64,000 bases of DNA, from positions 410,075 to 474,074 of the forward strand of contig NZ_LN876587.1 of NCBI RefSeq assembly GCF_001282725.1, given 5' to 3'. Below are positions 16,496 to 24,200 of this stretch, piece by piece. The position numbers and the translations under genes are program-made. The notes under the pieces are model-generated. The model was not told the origin of the DNA and made no database searches. It worked only from the letters and a program-made list of their open reading frames with translations. How positions within the stretch are numbered: the stretch's first letter is position 1; the number at the start of each line of letters is the position of its first letter. The stretch is from Inediibacterium massiliense. Its GTDB lineage: Bacteria; Bacillota; Clostridia; Peptostreptococcales; Thermotaleaceae.

Positions 16496-19400
16496 GTGGC
16501 AACAATTTTAAGATATACTACAACTACTAAAGGATCTATGATTTTTGCAGGTAATACTTTAGGTCTTTTAGGATTGTTTAGTCCACCAGATGGAAGTAGT
16601 ACAAGTGTTAATGCAAATGGTATTGGAACTTTTACAAGTTTAAATAATAGTTTGCAAGCAACAACTTATCCATTAGGAACTACTTTTGATTGGAGAGAAA
16701 ATGGTTCAAATTCATTGATAAATATTCCACCTACAGCAACAGTTTTGTATGCAGAATTATGTTGGTCAGGAACTTATTTAACAGGGGAACAAGATGCTAC
16801 AGCTTTTATTGATAATTCTATTATCTTTAATACACCAAGCGGAAGTAGTTTAGTAGCACCAGATCCAGCAACAGCAGGTATTAATATAACAGATCAAGGA
16901 GTTGAACAATATTTTAGGAGTGCAAATGTAACTAATTTAATATCAAGTTCAGGATTTTATAGTGTTCAGCAAGTTCCAGGTGCACTTGGAGGTACTCCTA
17001 ATAATCCTCCAGTTGAAAATAATTATTTAGGTTGGACTCTTGGAATAATTTATTCAGATCCTAATTTACCATATAGAAATATGACTATATGGACAGCATA
17101 TGATCCTGTAACACCAAATACCAGTGTTGATGTACCAGTATCAGGATTTTTTACGCCGGTTTCTGGTCCTATAGAGGCTAGGTTGATGATTAGTGCAGGA
17201 GAAGGAGATCCAGATGTTAATGGTGATATAGTACAATTTGGACCTGATTCTGGAAGTTTAACAACATTATCAGGACCTAATAATGATGTTGATAACTTCT
17301 TTGCTTCTCAAATAAACAACGGTGATTCAGAAAGTGCAAATGTAGGACAATTAGACACAAATGGAACTTTTGGTACTGCCAATCAACCACATCCTACATC
17401 TACAGCGAATAGATTGGCTAGTGGACGTATTGGATATGATATAACAAATGTAGATGTAAGTTCAACTATGGTGAATTCTCAAACTAGTGCATTACTGAGA
17501 CTTTCTACAGTAAACGATGCATATGTTCCAAATTTATTAGGGCTTCAGATAGATGTTGCTTCAGCAGATATAAGTGTAGTAAAGACAGTAAATCCAAGTT
17601 CAGTAGTAGCAGGGGAAGAAGTAATCTATACAATGGAAGTATGTAACGCAGGCCCATCCGATGCAGAAAATGTAAGTTTAACAGATGCAGTGCCAGCATG
17701 TTTGTTAAATTCAGAGTATTCACTAGATGGAGGAGTAAGCTGGATAGCATGGACGGGGTCAGTAAATCTTGGAACTATTGCAGAAGGAGACTGTGTAACG
17801 GTATTAATAAAGGGAACAGTAGATCCGTCCTGCACAGGAACAATAACAAATACAGCCACAGTAGATTCAGATACACCGGATCCAGATCCAACAAATAATA
17901 CTTCAACAGTGGAGACGCGTGTAGAAACATCAGCAGATATAAGTGTAGTAAAAACGATAAATCCAGACCCAGTAGTAGCAGGGGAAGAAGCAATCTATAC
18001 AATGGAAGTATGTAACGCAGGCCCATCAGATGCAGAAAATGTAACATTAACAGATGCAGTGCCAGCATGTTTGTTAAATCCAGAGTATTCACTAGATGGA
18101 GGAGTAACCTGGATAGCATGGACAGGGTCAGTAAATCTTGGAACTATTGCAGCAGGAGACTGCGTAACTGTATTAATAAGAGGAATGGTAGATCCGTCCT
18201 GCACAGGAACAATAACAAACACAGCAACAGTAGATAGTACAACACCAGATCCAGATCCAACAAATAATACTTCAACAGTGGAGACACGTGTAGAAACATC
18301 AGCAGATGTAAGTGTAGTAAAAACGATAAATCCAGATCCAGTAGTAGCAGGAGAAGAAGCAACCTATACAATAGAAGTATCCAATACAGGACCATCCGAT
18401 GCTCAAAATGTAAGATTAACAGATATTATACCAGTATGTATATTAAATCCAGAATTTTCACTAGATGGAGGAGTAACCTTTAGTCCATGGGTAAGCCCTT
18501 ATAATATAGGAACAATGGTACCAGGAGGTACAGTTACCATATTAATAAGAGGAACTGTAGATCCTTCATGTACTGGAACAATAACAAATACAGCAAGAGT
18601 AGATAGTACAACACCAGATCCAGATCCTACAAATAATACTTCAACAGTGGAGACACGTGTAGAAACATCAGCAGATGTAAGTGTAGTAAAAACGATAAAT
18701 CCAGATCCAGTAGTAGCAGGGGAAGAAGCAACCTATACAATGGTGGTATGTAATGCAGGACCATCAGATGCACAAAATGTAAGTTTAACAGATGCAATGC
18801 CAGCATGTATCTTAAATCCAGAGTATTCACTAGATGGAGGAGTAACCTGGGCAGCATGGACAGGGGTAGTAAATCTTGGAACTATTGCAGAAGGAGACTG
18901 CGTAACTGTATTAATAAGAGGAACTGTAGATCCATCATGCACAGGAACAATAACAAATACAGCAAGAGTAGATAGTACAACACCAGATCCAGATCCAACA
19001 AACAATGAAACAACCATAGTAATTCCAATAGATACTTCAGCAGATCTATCTATAGTGAAAATAATAAATCCAGCTCCAGTAGTAGCAGGGGAAGAAGTAA
19101 CCTATACAATAGAAGTAACCAATGCAGGACCATCAGATGCATTAAATGTAACATTAACAGATGCAATACCAGCATGTATACTAAATCCAGAATTTTCAAT
19201 AGATGGAGGAGTAACCTTTAGTCCCTGGGTAAATCCTTATGTTATAGGTACAATAGCAGCAGGAGCTATAGTTATGATATTGATAAGAGGAACAGTAGAT
19301 CCATCTTGCACAGGAACAATAACCAATACAGCAAGAGTAGATAGTACAACACCAGATCCAGATCCAACAAATAATGAAACAACAATAGAAACTCCAATAG

Positions 19401-20956
19401 AAACTTCAGCAGATCTATCTATAACTAAAACCGTAAATCCAGACCCAGTAGTAGCAGGAGAAGAAGCAATCTATACAATTGAAGTATCCAATGTAGGACC
19501 ATCAGATGCATTAAATGTAACACTAACAGATGTAATACCAGCATGTATACTAAATCCAGAATTTTCAATAGATGGAGGAGTAACCTTCAGTCCATGGGTA
19601 AGTCCTTATAATATAGGAATAATGGTACCAGGAGCTACAGTTACCATATTAATAAGAGGAACAGTAGACCCAGCTTGTAGGGGAGTAGTCATGAATACAG
19701 CCAGAATAAATAGTACAACACCAGATCCAGATCCAACAAACAATGAAACAACAATAACAACCCCAATCGATACTTCAGCAGATTTATCAGTAGTAAAGAT
19801 ATCAAGTCCAGATCCAGTATTGGCAGGAGAGTTGCTAACTTATACCATTACAGTATCCAATGGAGGACCATCCGATGCCCAAAATGTAAGTGTAGCAGAT
19901 ATAGTACCATCAGCAATATTAAATCCAGAATTTTCACTAGATGGAGGAATAATCTGGAGTCCATGGATAAGCCCATATGTTATAGGAACTTTAGTAGCAG
20001 GAGTAAGTATAACCATATTCATAAGAGGAACAGTAGATTCATCCTATGCAGGAACATTAACCAATACAGCCAGAGTAAGTAGTACAACGCCAGATCCAGA
20101 TCCAACCAATAATATATCAACAGAAACAACTCAAGTAGAATTAGCAAGACTAGATTTGGTGAAAAGCGCAGATAAAAAAGTAGTTGATATAGGAGATACT
20201 ATAACTTATAGAGTAATTATTACAAATTCAGGAACTTTGATCGCTCAAAATATTATATTTAAAGATACTATTCCTGAAGGAACATCATTTATTCAAGATA
20301 GTGTCAAAGTAAACGGAATACAAAGACCAGGAGAAAACCCATTATTGGGTGTAAATATAGGAGATTTATTGCCTAAAAAATCTATTGTAGTTGAATTTGA
20401 AGTAATGGTAGATTTTATTCCATGTTTACCAAAACTAATCAACATTGCATCAGTTGATTTTAATTTTCAAGTAGGATCATCTGGAGAGATTCAAACAGCA
20501 AGTGCACAAAGTAATGAGGTAATTATAGATGCTGGTCTTAAAATATTCAAACAAATAAGTGTAGAGGAAAATGTTGTGATCCCTCCTCAAAAGCCAGATG
20601 CAGAAGAAATATTAGAAGTTAAGGTAGAGGTTGAAATAGACGAAACTTATTATATAAAAACACCTGTTGTAACTTCTTATGAAGGGCAAGTATTGACAGG
20701 AAATAAACTAATTGTAGAAGGCACATTAAAGCAAAAAGTATTATATATAGCAGATGAACCAACCCAGTCAGTACATGCAGCTCATTTTCATGTTCCTTTT
20801 AGTACTTTCTTAGTATTGCCACAAGATTGCAAAAACTGTGGTTTGGTTAAAGTAGAAGGGATAGTAGAAGATGTATTTTTCCAATTACTTGAAGATAAGA
20901 GAACCGTATTTAAAAATATTACTTTATTCATACAAGGAAAGAATATTTGCAAATAA
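16496..20956 (+). CDS. Giant DUF11-repeat protein with C-terminal SPOCS, distinct N-terminal domain
   Basis: A 1486-aa protein starting at GTG 16496 (AAAAGGAG 11 nt upstream; the nearby ATG 16488 is out of frame). Residues 1-355 form a different head from its two neighbours: RYTTTTKGSMIFAGNTLGLL and YAELCWSGTY, a head I recognise from other Bacillota DUF11 surface proteins but cannot name. 357-1216: seven DUF11 repeats; 1217-1345: divergent DUF11; about 1348-1486: class C SPOCS. No signal peptide or wall-sorting motif. DUF11 units 1, 2 and 4 carry four cysteines each (V-C-N and G-D-C in addition to P-A-C and P-S-C); unit 7 has none. The C-terminal third matches the flanking giants, so this gene looks like a head swap on a common tail. 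Confidence 0.85.
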   Translation: MATILRYTTTTKGSMIFAGNTLGLLGLFSPPDGSSTSVNANGIGTFTSLNNSLQATTYPLGTTFDWRENGSNSLINIPPTATVLYAELCWSGTYLTGEQDATAFIDNSIIFNTPSGSSLVAPDPATAGINITDQGVEQYFRSANVTNLISSSGFYSVQQVPGALGGTPNNPPVENNYLGWTLGIIYSDPNLPYRNMTIWTAYDPVTPNTSVDVPVSGFFTPVSGPIEARLMISAGEGDPDVNGDIVQFGPDSGSLTTLSGPNNDVDNFFASQINNGDSESANVGQLDTNGTFGTANQPHPTSTANRLASGRIGYDITNVDVSSTMVNSQTSALLRLSTVNDAYVPNLLGLQIDVASADISVVKTVNPSSVVAGEEVIYTMEVCNAGPSDAENVSLTDAVPACLLNSEYSLDGGVSWIAWTGSVNLGTIAEGDCVTVLIKGTVDPSCTGTITNTATVDSDTPDPDPTNNTSTVETRVETSADISVVKTINPDPVVAGEEAIYTMEVCNAGPSDAENVTLTDAVPACLLNPEYSLDGGVTWIAWTGSVNLGTIAAGDCVTVLIRGMVDPSCTGTITNTATVDSTTPDPDPTNNTSTVETRVETSADVSVVKTINPDPVVAGEEATYTIEVSNTGPSDAQNVRLTDIIPVCILNPEFSLDGGVTFSPWVSPYNIGTMVPGGTVTILIRGTVDPSCTGTITNTARVDSTTPDPDPTNNTSTVETRVETSADVSVVKTINPDPVVAGEEATYTMVVCNAGPSDAQNVSLTDAMPACILNPEYSLDGGVTWAAWTGVVNLGTIAEGDCVTVLIRGTVDPSCTGTITNTARVDSTTPDPDPTNNETTIVIPIDTSADLSIVKIINPAPVVAGEEVTYTIEVTNAGPSDALNVTLTDAIPACILNPEFSIDGGVTFSPWVNPYVIGTIAAGAIVMILIRGTVDPSCTGTITNTARVDSTTPDPDPTNNETTIETPIETSADLSITKTVNPDPVVAGEEAIYTIEVSNVGPSDALNVTLTDVIPACILNPEFSIDGGVTFSPWVSPYNIGIMVPGATVTILIRGTVDPACRGVVMNTARINSTTPDPDPTNNETTITTPIDTSADLSVVKISSPDPVLAGELLTYTITVSNGGPSDAQNVSVADIVPSAILNPEFSLDGGIIWSPWISPYVIGTLVAGVSITIFIRGTVDSSYAGTLTNTARVSSTTPDPDPTNNISTETTQVELARLDLVKSADKKVVDIGDTITYRVIITNSGTLIAQNIIFKDTIPEGTSFIQDSVKVNGIQRPGENPLLGVNIGDLLPKKSIVVEFEVMVDFIPCLPKLINIASVDFNFQVGSSGEIQTASAQSNEVIIDAGLKIFKQISVEENVVIPPQKPDAEEILEVKVEVEIDETYYIKTPVVTSYEGQVLTGNKLIVEGTLKQKVLYIADEPTQSVHAAHFHVPFSTFLVLPQDCKNCGLVKVEGIVEDVFFQLLEDKRTVFKNITLFIQGKNICK
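17564..20143 (+). repeat. Seven in-frame DUF11 repeats, 369-nt period
   Basis: 2580 nt between the first alanine codon (17564) and the divergent unit (20144), which is 7 x 369 minus one codon lost in the last unit, as also in the first array. Confidence 0.93.
20144..20956 (+). repeat. 813-nt homogenised C-terminal block, copy 2
   Basis: Same length as 15475-16287 and 25492-26304. It differs from them at a few codons, for example LLPKKS in place of LSPGKS and LFIQG in place of LLIKG. Confidence 0.9.
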
Positions 20957-21004
20957 ATGAGAAATCTTCTCGTTGGAAAATATTAAAATAATGTTAATTG
21001 ATTA

Positions 21005-21045
21005 GGACATACAATAAGGTGTTATTTATTGTATGTCCTTTGTTT
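21005..21045 (+). terminator. Terminator after second giant gene
   Basis: GGACATACAATAA (21005-21017) and TTATTGTATGTCC (21026-21038) are perfectly complementary, followed by TTTGTTT. Duplicate of the hairpin at 16336. Confidence 0.72.
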
Positions 21046-21071
21046 ATAAATGAAGCTTATGTACAAAATTA

Positions 21072-21130
21072 CTATACACATAAGCAGTCATTATAAATAT
21101 TATATAGTAGGTAATTATTTTATTAAGTTG
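21072..21130 (+). promoter_or_regulatory. Conserved sigma-K-like promoter, third giant gene
   Basis: Third copy of the CTATACACA / AAATATTATATAGTAG block (21072-21110), with ATTTTATT following. Spacing is conserved; it precedes the start codon by about 140 nt, as in the first copy. Confidence 0.45.
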
Positions 21131-21140
21131 AATTTTAAAT

Positions 21141-21246
21141 GAATAACCAAGTAAGTAAATGAAACAAGGATAAGTTAGAAACTTAAGTAGCGAATATGGC
21201 TATTATATACAAAAGGATGAAAAATATTAGATGGGAGGGGTAATAT
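21141..21246 (+). repeat. 106-nt duplicated leader, copy 2
   Basis: Matches 11883-11988 at equal length with fewer than ten differences, showing that genes one and three share leader and head while gene two does not. Confidence 0.8.
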
Positions 21247-24200
21247 ATGGCTGCAACTATTACTGGAATAGTTTTTAATGACTTAAATAATAATGGTGTA
21301 TTAGATCCAGGAGAACCCGGGATACCTAATGTTTATGTGGTTATACGTGATCCTAATGGAGTATGTACCACAGTACAAGCAGATTTAGCTGGAGTATATA
21401 CTTTTTCAAATCTTACTGTAGCTGGTAATTATACTGTTTATGAAACTGATATAGATCCAGGTGCTACTTGTCCACCTACAACCTTCGGACAACCGGCAGG
21501 ATTTACAAACTCCAGTACTTTTAGAACACAAACAATAAATGTAACTCAAACCCAGATAAATAATGATGCTATTATTAATGGAAGAAATTATGGTCATGAT
21601 AATCCAAATATCTTCTTTTGTGGACCCATTGCGTATCAAGTTGCTGTAGAAGCAGGAGCTACCAATAGCCAATTGGTAAGGATTAACTTAGTAACAGGTA
21701 CTGCAACTGTAGTAAATCCTGATATGGGAGTCAACATTAATGCAATTGGATATAATATTCTAGATGATATGATATATGGTATAGAAGATAATAGTACAAA
21801 TCTTGTAAGGGTGGCAGAAGATGGAAGTATAACTAATTTTGGAGCTATTACAGGATTACCATCACCATCACCAGGAAGATATAATGTAGCTGATATAGAT
21901 GATCAAGGGAATATGTATGTAACTAGACAACTTCAGACAACAATGTATGTAGTTGATGTAAATCAAAACTCACCAACCTTTGGGCAAGTAATAAATACAG
22001 TAACATTATCAGAAGTTACTAATGTAGCGGATTGGTCCTATAGTGTAAGTGACGGTATGCTGTATGGTGTAAATGGCGCTACTGGTAATGTAGTAATGGT
22101 TAATCCAACAACAGGGGCTGTTACAGTATTAACAACAAATGGTATTCCTACTGGGAGTGCTTATGGAGCTACCTTCATGGGGGCTGATGGTACCCTGTAT
22201 GCAATAAATAATGATACCGGAGTTGTTTATCGTATAACAATTTCAGGTAATACGGCTACAGGTATAGCTTTTGCTCAAAGTATACCAGCAGAGCTAAATG
22301 ATGGAGCATTGTGTGGCAATGCTGAAGTTTTAGTAGACTATGGGGATGCTCCAGATTTAACACCAGGAACTGGACCAGATGACTATAACACATTATTTGC
22401 TAATAATGGACCTAGACATTTAATACTAAATAGATTAACTTTAGGAACTCAAGTAACAGGTGAAGCAGATGCTTATGCCAATTTAACTACAGATGCTACA
22501 GGAGATGATATACCACAGGGAATACAAGATGATGGTGTTACTTTACCACTTACGCCATTATTGGCAACAGATACAAGTTATTCTTTAACAGTAGATGTGG
22601 TAAATGAAACAGGATTGCCAGCCAATGTATATGGATGGATAGATTTTAATCAAGATGGGGTATTCCAGGGGAATGAGGCTGCACCAGTTGTAGTAGTACC
22701 ATCAGCTCCAGGAGTGCAACAAGTAGTATTAAACTTTACAGTACCTGTAGGTGTTATATTAACACCAGATCATACCTTTGCAAGAGTTAGACTTACAACA
22801 GATGAGCTAATCAATCAAAATCCTTTACCAACAGATGAAGATACAAGAAGTATAGGGCCAGCATCAGATGGAGAAGTTGAAGATTATTATTTACAAATAG
22901 ATCCAGTAGCAGATCTATCTATTGTTAAAACAATAAATCCAGACCCAGTAGTGGCAGGAGAAGAAGCAACTTATACAATAGAAGTATTTAATGCAGGACC
23001 ATCAGATGCATTGAATGTAACATTAACAGATGTAATACCAGCATGTATACTAAATCCAGAATTTTCAATAGATGGAGGAGTAACCTTTAGTCCATGGGTA
23101 AGTCCTTACAATATAGGTACAATAGTAGCGGGAGGTACAGTTACTATATTAATAAGAGGAACCGTAGATCCATCATGTACTGGAACAATAACCAATACAG
23201 CAAGAGTAGATAGTACAACACCAGATCCAGATCCAACAAATAATGAAACGACCATAGTAACTCCAATAGATACTTCAGCAGATGTATCAGTAGTAAAGAC
23301 AGCAAGTCCAGCTCCAGTAGTAGCAGGAGAACAAATTGAATATACAATTAATATATCAAATGCAGGACCATCCGATGCTCAAAATGTAAGTTTAGCCGAT
23401 ATAGTACCAGCAGAAATATTAAATCCAGAATTTTCAACAGATGGAGGAATAACCTTTAGTCCCTGGGTAAGCCCTTATAATATAGGAACCTTAGCAGTAG
23501 GAGCTACAGTTACAATATTAATAAGAGGAACCGTAGACCCATCTTATACAGGAGGAACTACAAGTAATACAGCAACAGTAAGTAGTATAACACCAGATCC
23601 AGATCCAACAAATAATACTTCAACAGTGGAGACACGTGTAGAAACATCAGCAGATGTATCAGTAGAAAAGACAGTAAGTCCAGCTTCAGTAGTAGCAGGA
23701 GAAGAGGCAACTTATACAATAGAAGTATTTAATGCAGGACCATCAGATGCGCAAAATGTAAGATTAACAGATATTATACCAGTATGTATATTAAACCCAG
23801 AATTTTCAATAGATGGAGGAGTAACCTTTAGTCCATGGGTAAGCCCTTATAATATAGGAACCTTAGCAGCAGGAGTTACCGTTACCATATTAATAAGAGG
23901 AACCGTAGATCCATCATGCACAGGAACAATAACAAATACAGCAAGAGTAGATAGTACAACACCAGATCCAGATCCAACAAACAATGAAACAACCATAGTA
24001 ACCCCAATAGATACTTCAGCAGATTTATCTATAACTAAAACAGTAAATCCAGCTCCAGTAGTAGCAGGAGAAGAAGCAACCTATACAATAGAAGTATTTA
24101 ATGCAGGACCATCTGATGCATTGAATGTAACATTAACAGATGTCATACCAGCATGTATACTCAATCCAGAATTTTCAATAGATGGAGGAGTAACCTTTAG

